Shown piece after piece: positions 21,853 to 31,372 of a stretch of 64,000 bases of DNA. Source of the stretch: Burkholderia sp. SRS-W-2-2016 (GTDB lineage: Bacteria; Pseudomonadota; Gammaproteobacteria; Burkholderiales; Burkholderiaceae); NCBI RefSeq assembly GCF_001931485.1, contig NZ_MSDV01000003.1, positions 62,001 to 126,000 of the forward strand. Reading direction: 5' to 3'. The notes beneath the pieces were generated by a model. The model was given only the letters and a program-made list of their open reading frames with translations, had not been told where the DNA came from and searched no databases. The position numbers were made by a program, and so were the translations under genes. Within the stretch, counting starts at the first letter, position 1, and the number at the start of each line of letters is the position of its first letter.

Positions 21853-22545
21853 CTGGCTTACTTCTTCAATGTGAGGCAAAACTCTTACAAGTGCCCGCAC
21901 TCCCGTATAGCCCGCAAAGGCGTCGCGCTAACGCGCGGTGCAGGTGGTCACGAGCGATGGGCTGCCGTGACGCCAAAGCGCCTCGCGCCCACACGCCTCG
22001 CGCCGTGCTAGCTACGCCGCTGCGGGGCCGAACTCCTCTGGAAACCGATTCTCAGTGCTCCTGAGGCATCGCTTGCCGGCAAACGTGGGCCCTTTCAGGC
22101 CATGCCCACCGGCGTTTTCGGCGTGTCTCCGGACAAGATTTTCCGGCGCCATTTCAGGCCCGTCGCGGGATACGCGCGACCGGGCAATTCGTTGTCATTC
22201 TCCAGTGGGCACGTATTGTAACTGAATCACAATAGCGCACCGCAACTGCTTAAAAACCGCCTGCGGCGCATCGATATCCCGAAAATATAACGCGCACACG
22301 CTCAAAAAGCGATGGTCGTGCACGCATTAATACAGCAGGGTTTTCACGCGCTTTTCACACCAGCGGTGTTCGAACGCCGCGCTTCGACGAGCTTGCGCGC
22401 GTCGCGCGAGTCGTTTTCAGCAGACGATTAGCGCCGTGGGGTGCGTGGCCGCCACGCGCGGCGCCTGTATCGAGTGCTTGTGCGGAGCAAGCCGCATGCC
22501 GCGCGCGGTGCGTTTCAACGAGAGCGAACCGCGCGGGCCGCCCGC
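21853..22545. other. Long gene-free region between dksA and the COG0523 gene
   Basis: 693 bases without a convincing ORF on either strand. It is more AT-rich than its surroundings from 22190 to 22340. An inverted repeat ATTGT-N9-ACAAT is present (around 22216-22234). It must contain the dksA promoter; TATACG at 21906-21911 (minus strand) is a possible -10. A small RNA is possible but I see no clear terminator pair. Confidence 0.5.
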
Positions 22546-23649
22546 TTAAACGAGGCAGGCGTCGAGGCCGTCGGTGATCAGGTCGCGCGGCAGGTCGATG
22601 CCGATGAACACCATCTTGCTGTTCTTCTTCTCGACCGGCTGCCATTTCGCGGCCAGATCGCTGCCCATCATCTGATGCACGCCCTGGAACACGACCTTGC
22701 GATCGACGCCCTTCATATACAGCACGCCCTTGTAGCGCAGCAGATGCTCGCCGTAGATCTGCAGAATGCCGCCGAGGAAATCTTCCAGCTTGTTCGCATC
22801 GAACGGACGATCGCTGCGGTACACGAACGACTTGATCTTGTCGTCGTGGTGCGCGTGGTGGTGCCCGTGATCGTGGCCTTCGTGATCGCAGTGACCGTGG
22901 TCGTGATCGCAGTTCGCGTGATCGTGGTCGTGGTCGTGATCGCCGTGGGTGTGGCCGTGCTCGTCGTGCGCATGCGCGTGGCTGTGCGCGTGTTCGTCTT
23001 CGGTGAGAAAGTCCGGATCGATTTCGAGCTTCGAATTCAGGTTGAAGCCGCGCAGGTCGAAGATTTCCTTGATGTCCGCTTCGCCGAAATTGACGACCTT
23101 GATCGCCGCCTTCGGGTTCATGTGCAGCAGACGGTGGCGCAGATCGGCAATGTGCTTTTCGTCGACCAGATCGGCCTTGGTGATGAACAGGCGGTCCGCG
23201 AAGCCGACCTGGCGCTGCACCACTTCGTGTTCGTTCAGCTGATGGTTCGCGTGCTTCGCATCGACCAGCGTGATGATCGCGTCGAGCAGGAATTCGCCGG
23301 CGATCTGGTCGTCCATGAAGAAGGTCTGCGCGACCGGGCCCGGATTCGCGAGGCCGGTGGTTTCGATCACGACGCGGTCGAAGTCCACTTCGCCCGCCTG
23401 CTTCTTCGCGGCCAGATCGCCGAGCACGCGCGACAGGTCGCCGCGAATCGTGCAGCAGATGCAGCCGTTGCTCATCTGGATGATCTGCTCGTTGCTGTCC
23501 TGCACGAGGATGTCGTTGTCGATGTTCTCTTCGCCGAACTCGTTTTCGATCACGGCGATCTTCATGCCGTGCTTTTCGTTCAGGATGCGCTTGAGCAGGG
23601 TGGTTTTGCCGCTGCCGAGAAAGCCGGTCAGGATGGTGACTGGAATCAT
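22546..23649 (-). CDS. COG0523 (CobW/YeiR/ZigA-type) metal-chaperone GTPase, His-rich
   Basis: A 367-residue G3E GTPase. Walker A is GFLGSGKTT at 9-17, the metal-binding GCICC is at 62-66, and the guanine motif is TKAD. A long His/Asp-rich insert (roughly residues 220-275, full of HDH and HGH units) precedes the C-terminal CobW_C domain. Family members hand zinc, cobalt or other metals to client proteins; the insert suggests a zinc- or nickel-buffering role (inference). The start MIPVTILTGF at 23649 is chosen because upstream in-frame codons do not resemble the family. Its proximity to dksA is common in this group. Confidence 0.93.
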   Translation of the reverse strand: MIPVTILTGFLGSGKTTLLKRILNEKHGMKIAVIENEFGEENIDNDILVQDSNEQIIQMSNGCICCTIRGDLSRVLGDLAAKKQAGEVDFDRVVIETTGLANPGPVAQTFFMDDQIAGEFLLDAIITLVDAKHANHQLNEHEVVQRQVGFADRLFITKADLVDEKHIADLRHRLLHMNPKAAIKVVNFGEADIKEIFDLRGFNLNSKLEIDPDFLTEDEHAHSHAHAHDEHGHTHGDHDHDHDHANCDHDHGHCDHEGHDHGHHHAHHDDKIKSFVYRSDRPFDANKLEDFLGGILQIYGEHLLRYKGVLYMKGVDRKVVFQGVHQMMGSDLAAKWQPVEKKNSKMVFIGIDLPRDLITDGLDACLV

Positions 23650-23843
23650 GTGGGTCGCCTGTAAGTCGTGAGTCGGTGCGTGATCGGACGCTAGCGCGGG
23701 GCTAGCCGAATGCATAGGCCGGGCGCGGCAGCCGGATGGCGCGCTGCCCTGTCTAGCCGGTTATTGAAACATATTTGCCTGGCGGGCGCTGACGCGGATC
23801 CTGAAGCGGCCCGCCGCGGGCAATCGCCCACAAATAAGGGCGC

Positions 23844-25046
23844 TCAGGCGATTTGCAACAGCAGCCCCTTCAGATACTCGCCTTCCGGGAAGGCGGTCAG
23901 CAGCGGATGATCGACGCCCGCGCCGAGCCGCTTCAGGATTCGCGCGTCGACGCGCGCATCGGCGGCCGCGCCCGCGACGATCTTCTGGAACAGTTCCGGA
24001 TCGATCGCGCCCGAGCACGAGTAGGTGAACAGCAGGCCGCCCGGGCGCAGCAGCTTCAGGCCGGTCAGATTGATGTCCTTGTACGCGCGCGCCGCGCGGT
24101 CCACGTGTTCGCGCGACGGCGCGAATTTCGGCGGATCGAGCACGATCAGATCGAAGCGCTCGCCTTCGTCGTACAGACGGCGCAACGTCTTGAACGCGTC
24201 GGCGTCGAGCCAGGTGGCGCGCTCGGCGTCGAAGCCGTTGGCCTCGACGTTGCGCTGCGCGATCGTCAGAGCTTCGCCCGACGAATCGACCGACACCACG
24301 CGTTTCGCGCCACCCTTTAACGCCGCCAGCGAAAACCCGCCGGTGTAGCAGAAGCAGTTCAGCACCTCGCGATCCTGCGCGAACTGCTGCACCAGCAGCC
24401 GGTTGTCGCGCTGGTCGACGTAGAAGCCGGTCTTGTGGCCGTTGCGTACGTCGACGTGATAGCGCACGCCGTTTTCGCTCGCGATCAATGCATCCGACGG
24501 CGCTTCGCCCGCCAGCACGCCAGTGATCTGCTCCAGCCCTTCCTTTTGCCGAATCGACACGTCCGAGCGTTCATAGACGTTCGGGCAGCCCGTCGCGCCG
24601 ACCAGCGCGGCGACGATCGCCTCCTTCCACGCCTCGACGCCGGCCGCCATGAACTGGCAGACCACCTGGCTGCGCTGGCCGGCGTCCTCGGCGACGTAGT
24701 AGTCGACGATCAGGCCCGGCAGGCCGTCCGCCTCGCCGAAGATCAGCCGCGTCGCGCCGGTGTCGCGCACCATCGCGCGACGATGCGCGAGCGCGCGCTG
24801 CACGCGGCGCTTGAAGAACGCGTGGTCGATCGGTTCGGTTTCGTCGAAGCTCCAGACCCGCGCGCGAATCTGCGAGTGCGGGCTATACGCGGCGCGCGCG
24901 AGGAAGCGGCCGTCGTGCGCGCGCACCAGCACGGTCGCGCCGGGTTCGGGACGGCCGTCGACGCGCTCGATCGCGTTCGCATAGACCCACGGATGGCGGC
25001 GCAGCAGCGATTTTTCTTTCGACGGTTTGAGCGTAACGGTATTCAT
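23844..25046 (-). CDS. rlmI: 23S rRNA m5C1962 methyltransferase RlmI
   Basis: RlmI methylates C1962 of 23S rRNA with SAM. The 400-residue protein has an N-terminal PUA domain (KEKSLLRRHPWVYANAI, then PGATVLVRAHDGRFLA), the linker GFYVDQRDNR and a Rossmann methyltransferase core with NCFCYTGGFSLAA, LDPPKFAP and the TYSCSG segment that supplies the catalytic cysteine. Length and order match RlmI/YccW. It is monocistronic or loosely linked to xerC 106 bases upstream. Confidence 0.94.
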   Translation of the reverse strand: MNTVTLKPSKEKSLLRRHPWVYANAIERVDGRPEPGATVLVRAHDGRFLARAAYSPHSQIRARVWSFDETEPIDHAFFKRRVQRALAHRRAMVRDTGATRLIFGEADGLPGLIVDYYVAEDAGQRSQVVCQFMAAGVEAWKEAIVAALVGATGCPNVYERSDVSIRQKEGLEQITGVLAGEAPSDALIASENGVRYHVDVRNGHKTGFYVDQRDNRLLVQQFAQDREVLNCFCYTGGFSLAALKGGAKRVVSVDSSGEALTIAQRNVEANGFDAERATWLDADAFKTLRRLYDEGERFDLIVLDPPKFAPSREHVDRAARAYKDINLTGLKLLRPGGLLFTYSCSGAIDPELFQKIVAGAAADARVDARILKRLGAGVDHPLLTAFPEGEYLKGLLLQIA

Positions 25047-25152
25047 CGGATGTCGGTCAGGCTAGGGGCCGCGCGGCCGGGCCGGCGCGGCGGGTGAAAG
25101 GCGGGCGACCGGCGCGTGGCGTCGGTCGCGTGAGGAGTGGCGGGCCGCCTGG

Positions 25153-26076
25153 TCAGTCGCGTTTTTTCGCGCGCGGATGCGCGCTGTCGTAGACGCGCGC
25201 GAGGTGCTGGAAATCGAGCCCCGTGTACACCTGGGTCGCGGTGATGCTGGCGTGGCCGAGCAGTTCCTGCACCGCGCGCAGATCGCCGCTCGACTGCAGC
25301 ACGTGGGTCGCGAACGAATGGCGCAGCACGTGCGGATGCACGTTGGCCGGAATGCCGGCCGCGAGCGCCGCGCGCTTCACGCGTTCGCGCACCACGTTCG
25401 GCGACAGCCGGTTGCCGCGCACCGACAGAAACAGCGGATGCGGATCGTGGCGGACCATCTGGTCGCGCGCGGCGAGCCACGCGTTCAGCGCGGCGACCGC
25501 CTTGCTGCCGACCGGCACGAGGCGGCGCCGGTTGCCCTTGCCGAGCACTTCGACTTCGCCGGAATCGAGCTTGAGCCAGCCGGCCGAGCGGTAGCCGTCG
25601 ACGTCGGTAAAGCGCACGTCGAGGCCGACCAGTTCGGCGAGGCGCAGGCCCGACGAGTAGAACAGTTCGAGCATCGCGTGATCGCGCAGCCCTTCGGCCG
25701 ACGCGGCGGGCGGGCTGTCCATCAGGCGGCTGGCGTCGTCGACGGAGAGCGCTTTGGGCAGCGTCTTGCCCTGCTTCGGCGCGCGCACCGCGGCGACCGG
25801 ATTGGCCGGCAACTCGATCCGGCCGGCGAGCCAGCGATAGAACGCGCGCCACGCCGACAGCCGATGACCGATCGAGCGCGCGCTGAGCCCGCCAGCGTGC
25901 GCCCGGGCGACCGCGCCGCGGATGTCGACCGGCGTCAGGCTTTCGAGCGGCCGGCCGTTGGCGAGCCGCTGAAGTTCGTCGAGTTCATGCGTGTAGCCGC
26001 GCAGCGTGTGCGCCGACAGCCGCCGCTCGTGCTCGAGATGCGACAGGTAGGTGGCGATCGGGGCGGCGGCGGTCAC
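25153..26076 (-). CDS. xerC: Tyrosine recombinase XerC
   Basis: XerC with XerD resolves chromosome dimers at dif. The 307-residue protein has the SAM-like N-terminal core-binding domain and all tyrosine-recombinase catalytic residues: Arg145 (SGLRLAEL), Lys180, His249 and Arg252 (HPHVLRHSFATH), His275 (LLGHASI) and nucleophile Tyr284 (TQVYTGLD). The dapF-DUF484-xerC context is the classic chromosomal xerC locus and argues against an integrase of a mobile element. Confidence 0.97.
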   Translation of the reverse strand: MTAAAPIATYLSHLEHERRLSAHTLRGYTHELDELQRLANGRPLESLTPVDIRGAVARAHAGGLSARSIGHRLSAWRAFYRWLAGRIELPANPVAAVRAPKQGKTLPKALSVDDASRLMDSPPAASAEGLRDHAMLELFYSSGLRLAELVGLDVRFTDVDGYRSAGWLKLDSGEVEVLGKGNRRRLVPVGSKAVAALNAWLAARDQMVRHDPHPLFLSVRGNRLSPNVVRERVKRAALAAGIPANVHPHVLRHSFATHVLQSSGDLRAVQELLGHASITATQVYTGLDFQHLARVYDSAHPRAKKRD

Positions 26077-26112
26077 GGTGGTTGTTGGGAGTCGAAGTTG
26101 GCGTGGCCGCGC

Positions 26113-26862
26113 TCAGTGCGGCAGCAGCCGGCTCAACGCGGCGCTCGCGAGTGCCGCGATCTGCGTGAGGAAATCGGTGGCCATGCCGTCGTGGAAGCGC
26201 CGCGCGTCGGCCGAGCCCATCACCAGCAGGCCGAAGGTCGGCGCGTTTTCGCCGCCTTCCGGGTCGCGCAGCGCGAGCAGCGCGATCGATTCGGTGGCGT
26301 GCGCGTTATCCGCGGCGGCCGTACCGGTCTCGTCCGCCGCTTGCGTAGCGCTTGCCGTGCTGGCCGCCGCATTCGCATTCGCCGCCGGCACGAGCCACTG
26401 CGCGGCTTCGAAACCGGTGTTCGCGCCGCAATACGGGGTAGTCAGACTGCCCGCGAAAATCCGCACTTCCTCGCTGACGTGGCGCGCGAAGTCGGCCTGC
26501 GCGTACGGCTCGGCGACGTCCCACACGCGCAGCGCCGCTTGCGGCACGTCGAAGATGTCGCGCAGACCGCTCGTGATCGTGCGCGGCAGCGCGTACGGAT
26601 CGCGCTCGGCTATCACGCGAATCGTCCAGCGATTGAATTTCGACGCGATGCTGTCGTTCTCGTGACCGTAACGCAGCAACTCGGCGAGACGGCGCTCCAG
26701 AACTTTGTTCTTGTCGCGCAGCATTTCCATCTGCCGCTCCTGCAGCGATACCGCGGCTTTGCCGTGCGGATTCGCGAGCCGGATCGTGGCGAGCGTTTCC
26801 GCGTGGTCGACGAAGAATTCGGGATTGGCGAGCAGGTAGTCGGCGACTTCGCGATCGTTCAT
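26113..26862 (-). CDS. DUF484 family protein
   Basis: A 249-residue GAF-like protein found between dapF and xerC in many proteobacteria. It begins MNDREVADYLLANPEFF, has SLQERQMEMLRDKNKVLERR (coiled coil, about 40-65), and a GAF-type domain with GLLVMGSADARRFHDGMATD near the end. A roughly 45-residue Ala-rich insert (about 158-190) separates two parts of the domain. The function is unknown; the conserved position suggests a link to chromosome segregation or cell-wall genes. Confidence 0.9.
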   Translation of the reverse strand: MNDREVADYLLANPEFFVDHAETLATIRLANPHGKAAVSLQERQMEMLRDKNKVLERRLAELLRYGHENDSIASKFNRWTIRVIAERDPYALPRTITSGLRDIFDVPQAALRVWDVAEPYAQADFARHVSEEVRIFAGSLTTPYCGANTGFEAAQWLVPAANANAAASTASATQAADETGTAAADNAHATESIALLALRDPEGGENAPTFGLLVMGSADARRFHDGMATDFLTQIAALASAALSRLLPH

Positions 26863-26920
26863 GGTTTTGGTGAGAGAACTACGGCGCGGTCGCGCTCACG
26901 CGGCACGCCGGTCGGTGAAA

Positions 26921-27844
26921 TTAAACAGCGGATGCGGTAGCGGGCGAGTTCACGGCGGCGTTGGCCGAGTCACCGGCCAAATCGTCGGCCAACTCGATCT
27001 CGCCTTCGAACACGGTCGTCGCGGGGCCGGCCATCAGCAGCGGCTCGTTTTCGCGCGTGTGGTCCCACGTAATCGTCAGGTCGCCGCCGTGCGTGTGTAC
27101 CAACACCGGCGAGTCCAGCAAGCCGCGCCGGATGCCGGCCGCGACCGCCGCACACGCGCCGGTGCCGCAGGCGAGCGTTTCGCCGGCGCCGCGCTCGTAC
27201 ACGCGCAGACGCACTTCTCCGCGGTTGACGATCTGCATGAAGCCCGCGTTGACCCGCTGCGGAAAGCGCGTGTGCCGCTCGATCGCCGGACCTTCGAGGA
27301 GCACCGGGAACGCCTCGGCGTCATCGACGATCTGCACCGCGTGCGGATTGCCCATCGACACCACCGAGATCCACCGGGTGGTGCCGTTCACGTCGAGCGG
27401 CCACAAAGTGTCCGCGGCTTCGCGGCGGCCTTGCAGGCCCTTGGTCGCGAACGGCACGCGCTCGGGATCGAACACCGGCGCGCCCATATCGACGATCACT
27501 TCGCCGTTTTCCTGCATGGTCAGCGTGATGGTGCCTTTCTGAACCTGCACGCGCACACTGCGCTGGTCGGTGAGGCCGCGCTCGCGTACGAACTTGACGA
27601 AGCAGCGCGCGCCGTTGCCGCAATGCTCGACCTCGCCGCCGTCGCAATTGAAGATGCGGTATCTGAAGTCGACACCGTCGACGGTCGGTTTCTCGACCAG
27701 CAGCAGCTGGTCGGCGCCGACGCCGAAATGGCGATTGGCGAGCGCGCGCACCTGCGCGGTGGTCAGATTGAGCGGCTGGGTGTAGCCGTCGAGCACGACG
27801 AAGTCGTTGCCGGCGCCGTGCATTTTGGTGAATTTGAGCTTCAC
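26921..27844 (-). CDS. dapF: Diaminopimelate epimerase
   Basis: DapF converts LL- to meso-diaminopimelate for lysine and peptidoglycan. The two catalytic cysteines lie in [10 protein letters not shown] and ACGTGACA. The start is the GTG at 27844, giving (V/M)[19 protein letters not shown]; no ATG sits closer except the internal Met eight codons in, which would remove the first strand of the fold. The protein is 307 residues, about 15-20 longer than usual, because of a non-conserved Ala-rich C-terminal tail. Confidence 0.96.
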   Translation of the reverse strand: MKLKFTKMHGAGNDFVVLDGYTQPLNLTTAQVRALANRHFGVGADQLLLVEKPTVDGVDFRYRIFNCDGGEVEHCGNGARCFVKFVRERGLTDQRSVRVQVQKGTITLTMQENGEVIVDMGAPVFDPERVPFATKGLQGRREAADTLWPLDVNGTTRWISVVSMGNPHAVQIVDDAEAFPVLLEGPAIERHTRFPQRVNAGFMQIVNRGEVRLRVYERGAGETLACGTGACAAVAAGIRRGLLDSPVLVHTHGGDLTITWDHTRENEPLLMAGPATTVFEGEIELADDLAGDSANAAVNSPATASAV

Positions 27845-28014
27845 GTTGTCCGTGTATCCGTTGCTGCGTAGGGCTTCGCGCGCGGGCGAAGCCGGAAAGC
27901 GGGGCTGGCCGTCCGTCGGGTGGCGCGCCGCTGCGGGCCGCGCGCGGCCAATAGCAAATGATACACGTTGATGCGCGGAAACCGGGGCGGTGGGGCGGGG
28001 CTGCCGCCGCCGCC

Positions 28015-28899
28015 TCAATACACCCCCGGCACTCCCGGCGGCCTCGTCTTGAAGCGCTTGTGCACCCAGTAATACTGTTCGGGCATCAGCGGAATCTGCT
28101 CTTCGAGAAACTCATTCATGCGGCGCGCGTCGGCATCGTCGTCGCCGGTCGGGTAGTTGTCCCACGGCTTGAAAACCTTCAGACGATAGCCCTTGTAGTT
28201 CGGCAGCACTTCGCCGATGAACGGCACCACCTGCGCATGCCCGACCTTCGCGAGCCGGCCGACCGCGGTCAGCGTGCAGGTCGGCACGCCGAAGAACGGC
28301 ACGAACGTCGAATTGCGCGCGCCGTAGTCCATGTCCGCGCCGAGCATCACCGGTTTGCGCTCGCGCAGCCAGCGCAGCACGATGCGCGCGCTGTCCGCGC
28401 GGCTCGCCATGTCCGCGCCGAACCGCGCGCGCGCCGCTTTGGCGACTTCCTCGAGCTCCTGATTCGACATCGGCTGATACAGCGAGCCGCACTGGCGCTT
28501 GAGCGAATAGTTCAGAAAGATCGAGCCCGCTTCGATGCCGACGAAGTGAAAGCCGAGGAACAGCGTTGGCGGCAGGTTCGGGTCGGTGAGGTCGATCGCG
28601 CTGTCGAGCTGGATCAGCTTTTCGAGCTTCTTCGCGGAGCCGAACCACTGCACGCTGCGTTCGAGATAGCTGCGGATCGCGTGCCGGAAGTGCTTCTGCG
28701 CGACTTCTTCGCGGCGCTCGTCGCTCCACTCCGGAAAGCACAGCTTCAGATTGGTGTGGACGATCCGTTTGCGGCGGCTCGGGATCTGATAGAGCAGCCA
28801 GCCGAGCCCGTCGCCGAGGCGGGCGACGAATCCATACGGCAGCAGCGCAAACAGTTTGAGCAGGCCGATCGCGAGCTTCGGACCGAAGCGGCTCAGCAT
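28015..28899 (-). CDS. lpxL: LpxL/HtrB-type lipid A acyltransferase
   Basis: This enzyme adds a secondary acyl chain to Kdo2-lipid IV-A at the inner membrane. The 294-residue product has a hydrophobic N-terminal anchor ([19 protein letters not shown]) and the catalytic HX4E motif HFVGIE. Later family segments include [20 protein letters not shown] and the C-terminal [15 protein letters not shown]. Acyl-chain length and late-step position (LpxL or LpxM) cannot be read from sequence. It lies between dapF and a divergent metK. Confidence 0.92.
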   Translation of the reverse strand: MLSRFGPKLAIGLLKLFALLPYGFVARLGDGLGWLLYQIPSRRKRIVHTNLKLCFPEWSDERREEVAQKHFRHAIRSYLERSVQWFGSAKKLEKLIQLDSAIDLTDPNLPPTLFLGFHFVGIEAGSIFLNYSLKRQCGSLYQPMSNQELEEVAKAARARFGADMASRADSARIVLRWLRERKPVMLGADMDYGARNSTFVPFFGVPTCTLTAVGRLAKVGHAQVVPFIGEVLPNYKGYRLKVFKPWDNYPTGDDDADARRMNEFLEEQIPLMPEQYYWVHKRFKTRPPGVPGVY

Positions 28900-28985
28900 G
28901 CCGCCTCCGCCGAAGAGTCGCGGCTAATGGCGGCTGGTGACGGGAAAGCGGAAAAATTGACGGGATACCGCACGCGTGGACGCTC

Positions 28986-29013
28986 TGTGACATTCATGGG
29001 AAGTCGCTATAAT
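28986..29013 (+). promoter_or_regulatory. Sigma-70 promoter of metK
   Basis: A perfect TATAAT (29008-29013) stands 16 bases after TGTGAC (28986-28991), which matches four of six -35 positions. Transcription from about 29020 would give a leader of roughly 165 bases before metK. Confidence 0.65.
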
Positions 29014-29016
29014 ACG

Positions 29017-29141
29017 GGCTTCGCCGAGTTAATAGACAACTTGCGGGGCGAAGCCGGCAGGCGCGGCGCATGAGTTTCATGCGCGCTGTGCCCACCGGTA
29101 ATGGAATCCGCTAAAGCGTCGCCGCTTCAGACTCCCGAAGC
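29017..29141 (+). promoter_or_regulatory. Structured metK 5' leader with alternative hairpins
   Basis: Three structured elements precede metK. Hairpin 1 pairs GGCTTCGCC (29017-29025) with GGCGAAGCC (29047-29055) around a 21-base loop. Hairpin 2 pairs GCGCATGA (29066-29073) with TCATGCGC (29077-29084) around GTT. Downstream, AAGCG/CGCTT (29114-29118 / 29123-29127) and GCTTC/GAAGC (29124-29128 / 29137-29141) share bases and exclude each other. This could be a SAM- or methionine-responsive element, but it fits no riboswitch class I know. Confidence 0.45.
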
Positions 29142-29185
29142 TGGCTACGTGAAACCTAACCGTAACCACTACAGGAGTTCGCAAC

Positions 29186-30376
29186 GTGGCAAACGACTAT
29201 CTCTTCACTTCCGAATCCGTCTCCGAAGGCCATCCCGACAAAGTCGCGGACCAGATCTCGGACGCGATCCTCGACGCGATCCTCGCGCAAGACAAATACT
29301 CCCGCGTCGCGGCCGAAACGCTGTGCAACACCGGTCTCGTCGTGCTCGCCGGTGAAATCACCACGACCGCGAACGTCGACTACATCCAGGTCGCGCGCAA
29401 CACGATCAAGCGCATCGGCTACGACAACACCGACTACGGCATCGACTACCGCGGCTGCGCGGTGCTCGTCGCGTACGACAAGCAATCGCCGGACATCGCC
29501 CAGGGCGTGGACCGCGCACACGACAACAACCTCGATCAGGGCGCCGGCGACCAGGGCCTGATGTTCGGTTACGCGTGCGAAGAAACCCCGGAACTGATGC
29601 CGCTGCCGATCCACCTGTCGCACCGCCTCGTCGAGCGTCAGGCGAATCTGCGCCGCGACGGCCGTCTGCCCTGGCTGCGTCCGGATGCGAAGTCGCAGGT
29701 CACCGTGCGCTACGTCGACGGCAAGCCGCACGCGATCGACACCGTCGTGCTGTCCACCCAGCACTCGCCGGACATCTCGCTGGACACGCTGCGCGAAGCG
29801 GTGATCGAAGAGGTCATCAAGCCGACGCTGCCGGCCGATCTGATCAAGGGCGACATCAAGTTCCTCGTCAATCCGACCGGTCGCTTCGTGATCGGCGGCC
29901 CGCAAGGCGATTGCGGTCTGACCGGCCGCAAGATCATCGTCGATACGTACGGCGGCGCGGCGCCGCACGGCGGCGGCGCGTTCTCGGGCAAGGATCCGTC
30001 GAAGGTCGACCGTTCGGCTGCGTATGCCGGCCGTTATGTCGCGAAGAACATCGTGGCCGCCGGCCTCGCGTCGCGCTGCCTGATTCAGGTGTCGTACGCG
30101 ATCGGCGTCGCCGAGCCGACCTCGGTGATGGTCAACACGTTCGGCACCGGCCGCGTGTCGGATGCGACGATCACGAAGCTCGTGCGCGAGCATTTCGATC
30201 TGCGTCCGAAGGGCATCATCCAGATGCTCGACCTGCTGCGCCCGATCTACGAGAAGAGCGCCGCTTACGGTCACTTCGGCCGCGAAGAGCCGGAATTCAC
30301 GTGGGAAGCCACCGACAAGGCGCTCGCGCTGGCCGAAGCTGCCGGCACCGAGCCGGTCGCGGCACTCGCGGACTAA
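29186..30376 (+). CDS. metK: S-adenosylmethionine synthetase
   Basis: MetK makes SAM from methionine and ATP. The 396-residue protein begins at a GTG (29186) behind CAGGAG, reading (V/M)[20 protein letters not shown]. The methionine and ATP motifs are present: [16 protein letters not shown], the flexible loop [18 protein letters not shown], and [19 protein letters not shown]. It is divergent from the lipid A acyltransferase, has a long structured leader and ends at a very strong terminator. Confidence 0.98.
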   Translation: MANDYLFTSESVSEGHPDKVADQISDAILDAILAQDKYSRVAAETLCNTGLVVLAGEITTTANVDYIQVARNTIKRIGYDNTDYGIDYRGCAVLVAYDKQSPDIAQGVDRAHDNNLDQGAGDQGLMFGYACEETPELMPLPIHLSHRLVERQANLRRDGRLPWLRPDAKSQVTVRYVDGKPHAIDTVVLSTQHSPDISLDTLREAVIEEVIKPTLPADLIKGDIKFLVNPTGRFVIGGPQGDCGLTGRKIIVDTYGGAAPHGGGAFSGKDPSKVDRSAAYAGRYVAKNIVAAGLASRCLIQVSYAIGVAEPTSVMVNTFGTGRVSDATITKLVREHFDLRPKGIIQMLDLLRPIYEKSAAYGHFGREEPEFTWEATDKALALAEAAGTEPVAALAD

Positions 30377-30410
30377 GCGCGAGCTAAGCGCCCGCTGTTA
30401 GTAAGCAGCA

Positions 30411-30450
30411 AAAAGCCCCGCCAGGTGTGAGCCTGGCGGGGCTTTTGTTT
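30411..30450 (+). terminator. Rho-independent terminator after metK
   Basis: A perfect 15-bp stem (30411-30425 with 30432-30446, core GCCCCGCCAGG) and loop TGTGAG is followed by TTTTGTTT. It lies 34 bases past the metK stop. Confidence 0.95.
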
Positions 30451-30538
30451 GGGTGCTCGGGGGCGGGCCGAAGCGGGCGGAAGAGGGCCTAAGCGGGCCG
30501 AACGCGAAGCGCGGCTCAGCCCAGCAACGCTCCCGCTC

Positions 30539-30901
30539 TCACCGGCTCGCGAACGCAAACGCAAACCAGCCGCTGCTGCTGGTCGACAGCCGGCGCGGCC
30601 GGCGGCTCGTGTTGACCCGCACGGCCGGCGTGCGTTTCGCGACCGCGAGGCGCAGCGGCGTCGGTTTGCGCAGCAGCGTGCGCAGCGACAGACGGCGCGT
30701 GCCGCCTTGCTGGCGCAGCGCCGAGAAGAACGTATTGAACCAGGTGCGGATGCCGTCGACGGCCTTCGCATCGCGCCACTGTTCGCCGAGCGCGCGGGTG
30801 CGGGCGGCGTGATGGCGCAGCGCCCGCACTACGTGGCGGCGCGCGGGACGCGCCGCTTTCAGCGCGGCGCGGGTAAGACGGGTGCTCAGAAGTGTGTGCA
30901 T
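30539..30901 (-). CDS. Small basic hypothetical protein
   Basis: A 120-residue, strongly basic protein I do not recognise. Its codons show the strong G/C third-position bias of real genes here, and the stop at 30539 falls just past the metK terminator, so it converges on metK. Features: an Arg/Ala-rich N-terminal half, a central AVDGIRTWFNTFFSALRQQG that could form an amphipathic helix, and a C-terminal SSSGWFAFAFASR. No signal peptide or zinc motif is evident. A longer in-frame start at 30979 is possible but less coding-like. Confidence 0.6.
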   Translation of the reverse strand: MHTLLSTRLTRAALKAARPARRHVVRALRHHAARTRALGEQWRDAKAVDGIRTWFNTFFSALRQQGGTRRLSLRTLLRKPTPLRLAVAKRTPAVRVNTSRRPRRLSTSSSGWFAFAFASR

Positions 30902-31372
30902 GGCTTCACAGTTGGGCGAGGGAGCGGACGTCGACACGTGCATCGGCGGTGCGTAAAAAACGAGCACCAAGTGTGCCAATCACGGGGTGGCGACGAACAG
31001 CCCGCAAGCCGTAAATTCGGTGGAGATCGCCGCGGCGGACACGCTGGCGTGACCCGCGGCGCAATGGGCAGCGACGGAAAAATGCGGAGAAACCGGCGGC
31101 ACGAGCCCTGATGGCCCGCGCACAGCAGCGAAGTGCGTAAGCGACGATCGACATAGCCGCAGGCTACACGTGAATCGTGACCTCAGAAAGTCCGTTATTA
31201 CCCTGCGATTACGGATTTCCGTGTTCCGCGGCGTGCGAAGCGGGTCTGCGTGACGGTGTCCCGTTGCGGTCGATTCGCGTGCGTGCCTGCACCGTGCCGG
31301 CGAAACCACGCACCCTGATCGCGCGCGTTTTACAATCGAAGCTTAAGTCAGTCGACAGTCACGGAATCACCC
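30902..31372. other. Intergenic region before the PhyH-type gene
   Basis: 471 bases without a supported gene. A TACAAT at 31331-31336 is a candidate -10 for the downstream dioxygenase gene; no good -35 matches it. Confidence 0.5.

Noticed and set aside
22216..22234. Zur or CRP-type operator (ATTGT-N9-ACAAT)
   Set aside because: The half-site sequence and spacing do not match the Zur or CRP consensus well; reported only as an inverted repeat.
25153..26076. Phage or island integrase
   Set aside because: The tyrosine recombinase lies in the conserved dapF-DUF484-xerC context with no tRNA or att-like repeats, so it is the housekeeping XerC.
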